Assembly: GCA_963924555.1 (NCBI GenBank)
Contig: OZ004592.1
Coordinates: 3,410,001 to 3,474,000 of the forward strand
Source: Crambe crambe
Lineage: Eukaryota; Porifera; Demospongiae; Poecilosclerida; Crambeidae
DNA: 64,000 nt
Direction: 5' to 3'
In this document: positions 1 through 10,535 of the stretch, one piece after another
How the letters are laid out: each line of letters opens with the position of its first letter
Numbering within the stretch: position 1 is the stretch's first letter
Made by a program: the position numbers and the translations under genes
The notes under the pieces: model-generated
The model's database searches: none
Told to the model about the DNA's origin: nothing
What the model saw: only the letters and a program-made list of their open reading frames with translations

Positions 1-92
1 GCTAGCTTTAATAACTACAGTAGTAGGTTGTATTGATATTTTCATGCAGGTCTATGAATTAACTACCTCCTTTCCCAAATTTTTCTCTTTAC

Positions 93-1912
93 CTGTGATA
101 GTTGTAGTTTAGTTTGAGCCATTCCATCATGGCCATGTTGAGACTCATTGCACTATCCCTGGGGTGGTTTTGCTGGATCCTGTCCAATGCAGATCCTTTT
201 AAATGTAGCTTAGTAAATAATTGCCTCCATTGAGCAGAAAGGCTTTCAATTGAATTGAACACTTCTCCATAATCCTCAGGTGCTAAAATAGAACAAAATA
301 CATGAAGGAAAAAAATGATTCTTTGTGGAAAAAAAAAAATGTTGTTCTTAATAAGGAACAACTACTAAAGCCTATTTGCATTCACTTGATCCCTTGATAA
401 TTTATTTTTAAAAAAACAATAAAATAAAACAACCAGCTCATAGAGTGGGTGATCAGCTCTCTGCTGGTGTCTTAAATGTGAAAACTGAGAAGATATAGTG
501 AATGATCAAGGGATCAAGTGGTAATTTTCGTAGGTGCTGCTAAATGGATAGACTAATTTATATGGGAGTTTCAAGGTCATAATTAGAGTTGCACTCACTT
601 AGCAAACTCTGATCCACAAGTTCCAGCAAGATATTATCTACATGAAATGCACAAAGTCATTTTACTCTGCACCAACCACATTATAGGAATAATAATACAA
701 GCTGTATATGTATGTTGCTAATGTGGTATTCTCAGAAAAACCAATATTACTCAGTGGTTTTACTCATGTTTCCAACAACCAATTCCCTCAACTACCCTAG
801 GATAACATTATGGTCATGATATTTTAGGAATAGATCCCATGGCTCCATGCTTATGTTATAAGCTCATAATTTGTCTGTCCACCAAGCCAGCGTTTAGTAT
901 TATTGTTAAATGTCTCTGGAATAGATAAGAGAATACATTATGTAAGCTCTCTATTAAGAAGAAGGGAAAAAAAAATCATCGACACTGCATCTCTGACTTA
1001 CCTGGTAGTCTTTGTGCAGGAACTGATGGTGGAAGCAGAAGAGATACAGAAGATAGAGGCAGTGACGAGAAAGGAGATTGCTCTAAAAATAATTATTAAT
1101 GGACAAATTTATTTGTATCCCCCCATTCCAAGCCCCCTATTCCAACCTCCCTTACTTTGGTGCTTCTTGATGATTTGTTTAAAGAGTCTATATAGTCCAG
1201 CTCTCCCACAGCCTTAGCTAATCTCTTCCAGGTTGGTCTTCCATACTTCTGATAGTTATAGTTCATTTTCAGCCACTCCATCAAGGCAAGATCCAGACAC
1301 ATCATACTATCTTTTGGGTAGTCCTGCTGGAATTTGTTCGTAATTTAGTACAAAGTCGCTTCCACTGAGCAGAAAGAGTCTCTACTGAGTCCAACACATC
1401 TCCATGATCATCAGGATCTGCATAATAATATGCAGGTACAGAACATTTACCTCACATTATTAAGTCACCGTGGACCACTTACAACTAAGTCTTTACTCAA
1501 GCCATGTTTCGTCATCTAACATACAACTTTCAAGCTGAACAAGAATAGGTATCCAACCGATGTCACAATGTTGGTACATAACTGCATACATATACCTCAG
1601 AAAAGTCATCCAATTCAGCATCAATTGTCCTGAAATCACCGCCACTTTTCCATAAACGGAGATGGTGGTCATCAGTAAGTTGATCAATTAAAGCATCTAT
1701 TAATTCCTATAATAACATAATACGTATAATACGTTTAATCTCATTTGTAAACTTTTCTAGCTAGAAGGGTTATACCTCATGTGAACATGAATAAATGAAT
1801 GGCAAACTCTTAATGGATGACTGATCTTTATTCCTTTCTAATGGAGTAGAACTGAAATCTGTTTTTTTGGATGGAGCAACATCCCCTTTTGTGGGTTGAG
1901 TAGATTCTAACT
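93..1912 (-). CDS. Death-domain gene, partial (3' end beyond left edge)
   Basis: These are minus-strand exons of a gene that leaves the window on the left. Readable exons are 1776-1912 (polar linker), 1596-1706 (contains LWKSGGDF), 1156-1417 and 93-282. The last two encode related death-domain-like repeats: both have a SAQW..L..KL helix and an MEWLK(L/M)NYNY helix, and the 1156-1417 copy continues with YGRPTWKRLAKAV, the usual end of a death domain. Such domains mediate protein-protein assembly in apoptosis and innate signalling. The exon at 93-282 ends in phase 2, so coding continues to the left. The repeat at 1156-1417 is broken: after the TKL motif the reading frame shifts and several residues are missing relative to the other copy. 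Exon 1776-1912 starts in the phase left by the integrase exon upstream. Domain assignment is by pattern only. Confidence 0.55.
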
Positions 1913-1969
1913 CTGGGATAATACATTATAGTATTAGCTAATATAGCTATAGCTAACTTTGCTTTTTAC

Positions 1970-3570
1970 CTCTTTCATTGAAGAGTTTTAATCTTGTACT
2001 GCTATATGCAACCTTCAAACGACCTTTTCCATCTTTCTTTTTCAAGTGATATGTGTTAGTGCCAATACATTCTGCTACCTCATAAGGGCCAAACCAGTTA
2101 GGTGCCATTTGTCCCCCTTTTAGACAACTTCTTCATGTTCCTTACTAAAACTTTTTGACCTACTTCAAATAATCCTTCCTGGTGCCATCTGTCATAATGC
2201 TTCTTTTGCTTTTCTTGGGGTGCTTTCACATTACTCTTCATCTGAACATCCAACTGGCTCCTTAGCTGTACCATCATCTTGACCCGATCTTCTAAGTCAT
2301 CTTCCTGCAACAACTATTATGTTTATAATAATTATTATTATAGGTACACAATGACTGTTTTATTACCTTATCATCTCCCACTATTACCAACTGTTTCATA
2401 TTCTGGTCACTTTTCAAATCTTGATCTCCATCATCTCCCTGCATAGACATGCAGTTGAGCTAATGATAAAAAGTTATGGGAGGGTGCCCCTGTGACATAA
2501 ATATATACGTACATATACATACACACCTCTTTTTCTTCAATAATTAAATCTACTGGTAGTCTTGGCTCACGACCATAGAGCAAAAAGAAAGGAGAATATT
2601 TCGTTGAGTCCTGCTTGCTTGTAGAACTGAATTGAGGTAACTTTCCCACTCATTTTTATTTTGTCCAACCATTTTTAATGAGGACCTTTGTAAAGTTTGG
2701 TTTGACTAAACCGTTGGTTTGTGGGTGATATGCCAGTGATATAATATGTTTCACTCCAGTAACTTTAAAAAGGTGGCTATTAACGGAACTCTTCCCTAGT
2801 CAGACATGACTTTATTTGGTACACCATGCCTACAAATCAATGAATATAAAAATTGTGCCACACCATGACCCTCTTTAGTTGGCAATGCCTTGGCCTCCAC
2901 CCATTTGGAATAATAATCAATACATGTGATGATATATCTGAAACGAAATATAAAAGTTAGCACATTCTAACAAGTAAGGTCATGCATAGCTACATAATAA
3001 TGTTCAGGAAAAAATAGGCACAAAACCACATGATAATCTGCAGCTAACATACAGCTAGCTATTGCTGTATTACAATTCCTTTCCTTGTAGCAGGAAGCGG
3101 GCCAATTAGATCAATCCCAATTCTATCCCAAGTACTTGAGATAGGAATTGGCTTCAAAGTGGAAAATGATTTCATGAATTTAGGATTAGCCTGAGAAAAA
3201 AAAGTTTTTTTGCTTTATAATATTAAAGATGCTGCCATACCTTCTGACAATCGATGCAGGTTTTAACAAACAAATAAATATCACCATACATTCCATGCCA
3301 GTAGTATCTCTTGGCTATTTTCTCTCTCGTTTTATCTCTCCCAAAGTGACACCCGCCACTAGAATCACTGTGGATCGATTTCAATATTTGTTGCTGAAGT
3401 TTAGAATCAGAGATCCACTTCCTCTCATCATAATGGAGAACTCCATCTACCAGTGCAACATTCTTAGAAAATTTCCTTATAGCTCTCCTCCTGCTTTCTG
3501 AACAGTTAGCAGCGTATTTCGAGTCAGCCTGATAAACTTCATCATACGTCACCGCTCTCTTTGTACCCAT
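1970..3570 (-). pseudogene. Decayed, intron-bearing retroviral-type integrase gene (Gin/KRBA2- or Ty3-like)
   Basis: Exon 3241-3570 encodes an N-terminal region with an HHCC zinc-binding module (H..H ... CIDCQK). About 3070-3190 carries the start of the catalytic core (IGIDLIGPLP), about 2780-2936 more core (YYSKWVEAKALP, then VMSD), 2527-2650 the [13 protein letters not shown] segment, 2367-2438 a linker, and 1970-2304 the C-terminal part with WFGPYEV. Exons are separated by GT-AG introns, unlike a typical retrotransposon. Damage is clear: a TAG directly after the second catalytic Asp, frameshifts nearby and at an A/G run near 2120, and Lys in place of the expected catalytic Glu (NGLVKPN). 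No reverse transcriptase, protease or LTR is visible in the flanks. This fits a Ginger-type or domesticated integrase better than an intact Ty3 element, but the family is not certain. Confidence 0.7.
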
Positions 3571-3575
3571 TATAA

Positions 3576-3849
3576 TTTATTGTTCTGGCAGGAAAATGCA
3601 GGAACATACATGCGGCAGCGGAACATTTTCGTGCATGTGTCATTGTTCCGGGTGGAACTCCTATGCTAGCATTTTTGTTCCCGAGGAACAATCGTGTGTG
3701 GCTGGCATCGGACATTTTTTCTTTTTCAATCTTTGAAAAGTGTCCTACCGGCCGGCACTCCATCCAAGAAGAAAATTCCGATGTCAGTACCTTACCGGCT
3801 TTATAAGCAATATTTTATGGAAATCGGTACTGGCTGGGTATCCACTGCG
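3576..3849. other. Upstream of integrase gene, no gene assigned
   Basis: A minus-strand open frame of about 70 codons covers much of 3542-3763, but it is in another frame from the integrase start and has no recognisable motif. It could be 5' untranslated sequence or part of the mobile element. Confidence 0.3.
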
Positions 3850-4084
3850 TTATTATAAAGAAAAAGAACAAAAGTCAATTTTAGAACTCATTTTTTTTCC
3901 TTATGTTAGCAAATGAATTTTTGGTTTTTGAACATTCTCCTCTCTTCTTTGTAGATGCAATAATTCACTGTAGCCTTCTGAGAACCTGTAGAGTAAGGGT
4001 AGAAGAGAAAGAAGAGTTTAGTTTATACAGTCTTATGACCTTTGACCCGCCATCCCTACTTAGAGAGTGCTAACGCACTCTCGA
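3850..4084 (+). repeat. Dispersed repeat, copy 1 of an inverted pair
   Basis: About 235 bp running from TATTATAAAGAAAAAGAAC to the small palindrome around AGAGAGTGCTAACGCACTCTC. The reverse complement of nearly the whole segment recurs at 18477-18710. It contains CCATCCCTACTT, a motif also found at the ends of other repeats in this window. Confidence 0.85.
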
Positions 4085-4663
4085 TATATTTACAGTTTCA
4101 ATGAGTCATGACCTGAGAGTCAGCTCGCTCGCTCGCTGCGATTATAATCAAAAGCACTAAGTGCTAACCCTCAGCGTATTATAGCAAGTATCGATAATTA
4201 TTACAGATATTGAGCAGATAAATGATGAGCAGGAGGTATTTAAAAGTATCATTCATTTCCAATCATTTATAAAGCAGTTGAGCTAGCTAGCATGTTTCTA
4301 CTACAGAGTCCACATGCCTGGAGAACTCTAAGGTAGCTAATGGCTACATAAAGCTTGTCATGAGCATCGTAGACTTGTTACTAAAGACACTCCAGGTAAT
4401 TATTAATATTTATGCTGTTGCTCTACACCACTAAACAGATGCAGATCAGCTCACCTTGTAGTCCAGATAGAGTAGGTAATGGTCGGCAGTCTGGAGTGTG
4501 CATTATATGGAGTATAGGCTCTATTACTGGAAAGCTTGCTCTTCTTTCGAATAAAGCCTTTATCCAAAAATCGGCTCAATTTAAACACTGGAGAGTATCG
4601 TCTAGACATCGTTAAGGCTGAAGTTGAAGTGTTCCAATCGATACTAGGTGAGCGGTCGATGTA

Positions 4664-4753
4664 ATAGTCTCGCGCGGGCCAGACTCTCACTCTCGATCTC
4701 TGCGCTGCGCGCGCTGCACGCACACAAGTCTGGCGTGGCCCGCGCGAGACTAT
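4664..4753. mobile_element. Short TIR element (MITE)
   Basis: Terminal inverted repeats begin ATAGTCTCGCGCGGGCC and end GGCCCGCGCGAGACTA. The octamer TCGATGTA occurs immediately outside both ends, consistent with an 8-bp target-site duplication. There is no coding capacity. The TAGTCT terminus resembles that of the larger elements at 40693 and 45308. Confidence 0.75.
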
Positions 4754-4777
4754 CGATGTACAGTGGATTGCAGGTTG

Positions 4778-4895
4778 CTTGACACTAGTACTTCAGCCAG
4801 CAAGGTCACATGGACCAATCAGATTCATGCTGACATCATTGCCTGCAAATCTGATTGGTCCATGTGACCTCCGTGGCTGAAGTACTAGTGTCAAG
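4778..4895. repeat. Foldback hairpin repeat
   Basis: Two arms of about 50 bp, starting CTTGACACTAGTACTTCAGC and ending with its reverse complement, flank a loop of about 15-20 bp. The arms also contain CAATCAGATT and AATCTGATTG. Probably a palindromic MITE. Confidence 0.8.
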
Positions 4896-6272
4896 TAACA
4901 GAGTACTGTAACTCTCTGCGCATGCGCGCTGAGGGTTAATCGAGCCTCTTGTCTCTGACACAATATCAAGCCTATCATGCTTACCGTCTAAAGCTAAAAT
5001 AGTAGTTGTAGCTTATCTAACAGTAACATATAACAGGGGTGTATCCACAGAATTTTGAGTGGCCCGGTGTGCTTGTGCGTGGGATCACCATGCCCACTTT
5101 ATCCTTTACCCACTTATCAGAAGGATGCTAATGTGATCATTATTCCTGAAGGTTCATATAATCACTTAGCTAACTCTGCAGGCATGGGATGAAATTATAA
5201 TTAATTGGATAATAAAAGTGGTCTGGTGAAAACTGGACTAACACCCCTGTATAAACTAATCTTCTAAAGTGTTGTAGCACTAAAGAATGCTTGCTCGCTC
5301 GCTGTCAACTGAATGTTGAACATGAATTCAACGCGCGCATACAGTCCTTACGCGTACGCGCACGCCATCAGGGGGCAATATTTTTAGCGCGTTATTGAAT
5401 TATGCATGATGCGTGGGCGTTGAATCAGGAACCTCGTTGGTTTACATGTACATAACCATATCGACCACATTAAACAGAGCATCTGCCTGTGCAGCCCGAA
5501 AAATTGTAGTTAAGGTATTCCTGTGAAGTCTGAGAAGAGAGGTCCAACCAGTCTTACATAGGACTGGCAGTAAGGGATACCTGAAAACAGTGCTACAACT
5601 TTAATTTCAGGACACAGCATTTCGGAAGTAAGTATGAACAGAATTCATACATGTATTGCATAGCAAAAAATAGACATTACAGTATGTTATTTTTTAAAAT
5701 TGTAGGGGCAAAAAATATAATTTAAAAGATACATACAGTTCTTCTAGCATAGCTATAGGTAATGAAATGAGAACATGATAATTGTTGTAGCTTTGGAGAG
5801 AGGATGCCAAGAGGGTGCAAAAAGAGCCAGATACACCCTGGTAGAGAATGTGGCCCATGCCACTTTTGCCAAGCTACATCCACCCACTACGGTCACTTGC
5901 ATACCTGGGAAGAGAGATTGAAAGTTAAAGTGAAATAAATGAGTGACAAAGAATGCTAGTATAGAAAATGTGAAAAAGGAAATACATTTACATCCAGCTG
6001 GTTACCTTCTGGGGCAAAGGGGCTACACCACACACTAAATGCATAGTCAAAGGTCAGTAGTTAATGACAGTATCCAGTGCTTTAGCAATACAGTAACTAG
6101 CTACATTGTTTTAAAAAAAACCAAAAAAAAAACATTATTACTGGCTATGCCAAGCTAAAGGTATAGTCAAAGCTGGAATATCGATACAGAAGGTTAACAG
6201 TAACTACATTGTTATGAGGGGTGGGGCTAAAAGTATAGTGGAATATGACAGTATCCAGCAATAAATTTAGAA

Positions 6273-6572
6273 TAAGGGAAAAAGCATTTCGTGAAATGAA
6301 AAAGATGTAGGGATGACCACTGCTCAAAAAAGTAAGGAAACAAGAAGGATGGAAATGGGATCAATCTTTGTTCTGTATATCCAGCCAACAATCCCTACAT
6401 ATACGTCGGGTAGCTTCAGATTATAGTGTAGTAATGTACGTATATGTAGGGATTGTTGGCTGGATATACAGAACAAAGATTGATCCCATTTCCATCCTTC
6501 TTGTTTCCTTACTTTTTTGAGCAGTGGTCATCCCTACATCTTTTTTCATTTCACGAAATGCTTTTTCCCTTA
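6273..6572. repeat. Large near-perfect palindrome (foldback element)
   Basis: The left arm 6273-6405 and right arm 6439-6572 are almost exact reverse complements, about 133 bp each, around a spacer of about 33 bp. Each arm contains GTAGGGATGACC near its outer part and CAATCCCTAC near the centre. The near identity suggests recent formation or ongoing arm-to-arm conversion. Confidence 0.9.
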
Positions 6573-9096
6573 CTTGTTCCTGGTCTTTTTTCCTCTCTTT
6601 TATGGTTTTAGCTATGTATAAAGTTCATTCTTATATGTGTAGCTATGCAGGGACAGATGAAAGAATAGTTCTCCAGCATACCAGCCTAATCATTATCAAC
6701 GAGTCAAGGTGTTGTGTTATTGTACTTGGAGGTCGAAGATGGTGGTGAATCTAAATCCCCGAGTCGATACAGTAGTCTATCATCATTATCTAGAGCTAGC
6801 TAGTTAGTTAGTTAGCTAGCTAGCTAGCTAGAGACAGCCGAGTAATATTATATGCGCATGCGTATTATAGAAAAGATGGCTTCCTAATTGAATTAGTCGA
6901 GTGCTGTGCTCCGTAGTGTCTCCTTTTTCGACTCTTTCGAGGATCAACGAGTAGAAAAGATCGTAGTTCGTAGAATTTGGAGTGGATTTATCCAGAAATC
7001 ATAGCTGTAGCTTGAGTGGTTCGAGAGATATGGTTGTCTAAGAATAATAATAATAATAATAATAATAGAGAAGAAGAAGAATCCAGCGATTTACCTGCTT
7101 GCCGTATTTCTGAAACGGTAAGCTCCCTGGTCCTGAAACTTGGTCTGCACATTGTAGTAGGCTCTAGTAGGCTAGATAATCATTCACAGTAGCTTTTGTT
7201 AGGTCTAGAATTTCACTTTTGTATTAGTCTATAGGCGGCGCGCGCAGCCGTCCGAGTCATCCCTACATAGAGAGTGGACATTACCTACACCTATCGATAA
7301 TTATGTGTGCAGAGGAAGCTATACCAACTTCAGAGCTGGTACCTGTTCCCGGAAATTCTTTGATCCTTATCTAACTAAGAATAGTACTGGAATAGTAGGC
7401 TTGTTGTATTAACTATGTCAATATTACTGAAATCCCAAGGGGGGGGCAAATGCCCCCTTCATCCCCCCAAAAATGAACCCCTGATAATATTGTTCTAAGA
7501 GGGGTACTGAAACCTTAAATTCTAAAGGTATAACCTGTTTCCACAGAAACGACTCAAAGAGGCTCTTAGATATGACCAAATTGTCATGAAAGTATATCCT
7601 TTTGAGACCAAAGATCATGGGAACCAGCAACTTTCACCTTAAGGTGGTGGCACAAGAGAAAAATTTCATGCGGTAAAATTAAAGTCACACCTACAAATTG
7701 AGGTCTCTCTTTTTCAGGACACCTGAGAAGGAAGGCTGGCTGCTACAGTGAGTTTTACCCATCCAGTCACATCCCCAATAGTCAAATGAAGGGGGAGACG
7801 TAGCTGAGTATCCTATTATACATGCATCTAAGGAAAGTACTTACATGATCATGACGTACATTTCTGCTTTTATACAGCCAATCCAGAAAATGATGATAAT
7901 CCCTCACATGACTCTATCGACGAAGAAGATAACACTGCTGACTATTGTACCAACAATGAAGTTATAACCATGCTCTACAAGGCAAATTTTAAGTTTTGTT
8001 ATTTCATAGATGATGATTGCAACACAGAAATGGAAAGCTGAAGATATCTACCAAAGAATTATGAACCTCTCTTTTCCCCCTCCCCAATGTGCATGTAATA
8101 TTAAGCTGCTAAGCTGCTGCAAATAGTACACATGATTGTACAAGTAATACCAATCTAAAGATACGTGCCCATAAATCAGGAAAGTGTAGCTAACTATAAA
8201 ACTTACCATGGCGGGTAATTGGTTAATTTAGGATTTCGCAGGTAGCTAGCTGCACTATAAAAGTAGGCTAAATCCTCGCCTTGGTTATGCTTTGAACTAC
8301 TTCCACAGAAAAATCGGTAGGGGCAAAATGTCTGCTTCGAGAGAAAAAGTACCTGAGGAAGTGGCAGTCAAATTTGCCACATGGAGGGGCCCTGGGAAAA
8401 AACCGTCCCACGAAGGATAGAAAGGAAGATCTCAAAGCAACGAAAGTTCATAAATGACGGCGACAAAGTAGTACATTATTTTTTCCAGTAGGAATCTTTG
8501 TGGTGTCTGGCGTTCTTCAGAAACCTTCGCAACACTCGAAGAGGTGTGGCTTGCGAGACTAGGCCAAGAAGATGATAGATTTATATGTGGAAAAATGCTT
8601 TAATAGCTATGTCAAAGTTAAGAAAGAACTAGAGGTATCTAGTCAAAGTTTTAATAGCAACTATGACTACAGGCATAGATATACTAGAGGTCATCCACCA
8701 GAACTTGAGCAAGGCTCGCAAAATCGCGCACGTGATGATCTTGTTGTCGTGGTTGGTAAGGCTACATCCGGACCCGACCCCCCAGCTTCAGAGTACACAG
8801 ACTCGCCTGGCTAGTACTAACTAGCTATGTCTATGAAGGGCTAGGGAGGCTGGATCTACATGCCTTTTTGCAAGTAGTGACACACAGTAGGACAAAGCAC
8901 TTGTGATGAACTATGCTTTGTACTACTACGAACCCTTTTTAGTTATGTGTTGTAAACTTATTCAGTCAGTAGTATACTATGATAGTAACTTTAGGAAGTA
9001 GCTACTTACATATAAGGGACTTTTAATGCAACATTTCTTCAAAGAATGAAGTACATACACATGGTTTCAAAAAAAAATAACACTCGAATTAAAAAA

Positions 9097-10473
9097 TCAT
9101 TTAACTCTTTTCTGGTTTTTGATTGATTTAGTGCCTTCTGTTGTCCAATTTTTGGTAACATGAGTTTCTGGGAAGATATCCACATCTGATTCAGAGCACA
9201 CAGGATTCTGTGCAGACTCAGTGACTGAAGCACAGTTTTTTTTTCCTTTAACATTATACAAATTTGAATCTCCAATCTCCAACATAATATTACAATTAGT
9301 AGCTTGATTTTGTGTTTCATCAGGTGTTAATGTCACGTCTGTTTTGGATACCAAGTATGGAACTGCAAGATCAGATACAAACGTAACTACTGGATTTGGT
9401 GTTTGACTATTCTCTAATCTACCAATAATTGTATCAAAATTGTTACTGCCTGATGCATAAATGGGTTCAACCTCGTCAGTTAATGGATATTCCACTGCAT
9501 TTTCAGAGGGGTGATGATTTTGAGAATCAAGTGATGGAGATCCCACAAAAGGTGAACCTGGAGGAGTTTCGAGACATGGTAGAGGATATAGCTCAGGATC
9601 AAGACTTGGTCCTTGTCTAGTGGGTTGGAACTCGGTTTGTAGTTTTTCTTCACTTTTACTATTAGGATTTGCAAGTATTGGTACATTAAATACTGGATCT
9701 CTATCACAATAGATATTATGAGACTGATTCCCCTGACTCAATGGTGAATTGGCCAACTTATATCCATAGTTATGTGTATTTGGTATAGTATACACACCAA
9801 AGGTAGCTGGGTTGGGATACAGAGTCGAAGTGTACGAGTGGCCAAATAAGCCGTAGGGTTGTATATCTCCATTATTAGAGTTCATATGTCTGTAAGGGTA
9901 GCAGAAATTACCAGTATCATACACTGGATGCACAGAGTTGTATACAAAGTCAGAAGAGGATCTATTGAGTGCAAAATAGTTTGAAGAATCCCTACCAGTT
10001 CCAGAAATAGATACACGTTTTTTTTCGGTATGAACTTCACGAATGGCTTGATGTGGTCCAGTTGTGTGAACTATATGAGAATAGTTTTTCAGGCTTCCAA
10101 AGAAACCACTCTTGTTCGCAGCATCAATTTTTCGCCTTCTTGGCCTGTACTTATAATCTGGATGGTCATCCATCAATTTTGCCTTCAATTTATCTGCCTC
10201 TTTTCTGTATGGAAGTTTTTCATTCTCAGTCATAGACTTCCACATCAACCCCAAACGTTTACTTAGTTCAGTATTATGTAATCGGGGCTCCTTTTCAGCT
10301 AACTTCTTGCGTTCCACTGAAGACCACACCATGAATGCATTCATGGGTCTTTTAATTCGTTTTGATTTATTTGGTGATGCTGCAGATCTACAAGCGTGTT
10401 GTTCTTCATGAGATCGACCTACTCTTTCGCTGCACTCCGACATTATTCGACTGACTACGATTCTACTGCGCAT
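9097..10473 (-). CDS. Sox-family HMG-box transcription factor, single exon
   Basis: The protein is 458 aa from the first ATG. The HMG box spans about residues 39-117 and shows the Sox hallmarks [20 protein letters not shown] and [11 protein letters not shown]. The box bends DNA in the minor groove at AACAAT-like sites, so the protein is a nuclear regulator of cell fate. LHN.ELSK and PRRRK resemble the SoxE/SoxF side of the family more than SoxB, but the subgroup needs a tree. The rest is low-complexity and rich in Asn, Ser, Tyr and Pro, as in the transactivation tails of Sox proteins. A second ATG at codon 11 (position 10443) is a reasonable alternative start because the divergent neighbour begins only 62 bp away. 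The lack of introns stands out beside its intron-rich neighbours. Confidence 0.92.
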   Translation of the reverse strand: MRSRIVVSRIMSECSERVGRSHEEQHACRSAASPNKSKRIKRPMNAFMVWSSVERKKLAEKEPRLHNTELSKRLGLMWKSMTENEKLPYRKEADKLKAKLMDDHPDYKYRPRRRKIDAANKSGFFGSLKNYSHIVHTTGPHQAIREVHTEKKRVSISGTGRDSSNYFALNRSSSDFVYNSVHPVYDTGNFCYPYRHMNSNNGDIQPYGLFGHSYTSTLYPNPATFGVYTIPNTHNYGYKLANSPLSQGNQSHNIYCDRDPVFNVPILANPNSKSEEKLQTEFQPTRQGPSLDPELYPLPCLETPPGSPFVGSPSLDSQNHHPSENAVEYPLTDEVEPIYASGSNNFDTIIGRLENSQTPNPVVTFVSDLAVPYLVSKTDVTLTPDETQNQATNCNIMLEIGDSNLYNVKGKKNCASVTESAQNPVCSESDVDIFPETHVTKNWTTEGTKSIKNQKRVK

Positions 10474-10535
10474 GCGCTTTGTGATTGCAAGAATTGGGGG
10501 TGGGGCTACCTATACAAACAAAACAAGGGTGTATC
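10474..10535. promoter_or_regulatory. Bidirectional promoter interval, Sox / FERM-trefoil gene
   Basis: Only 62 bp separate the first possible Sox start codon (minus) and the chosen start of the FERM gene (plus). Both genes probably share this promoter, or their core promoters overlap the 5' coding ends. No TATA box is obvious. An in-frame upstream ATG for the plus gene lies at 10485. Confidence 0.5.

Larger units (their letters stand above)
4085..9096. other. Repeat-rich intergenic region, no convincing gene
   Basis: Five kilobases without a gene I can support. They hold a small MITE (4664-4753), two foldbacks (4778-4895, 6273-6572), a CTAG-rich tract near 6800-6835 and an AAT microsatellite near 7040-7065. 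Weak coding hints are short open frames at about 7303 (ATG, 12 codons before a possible GT donor), 7879-8041 (an acidic stretch ending in a stop) and 8328-8420. None has a recognisable domain or a consistent splice phase. The region may also contain regulatory DNA for the Sox gene, whose 3' end faces it. Confidence 0.5.

Noticed and set aside
8572-8814. 80-aa plus-strand ORF in the intergenic region
   Set aside because: No motif, no splice partner, and surrounded by repeat-derived sequence.
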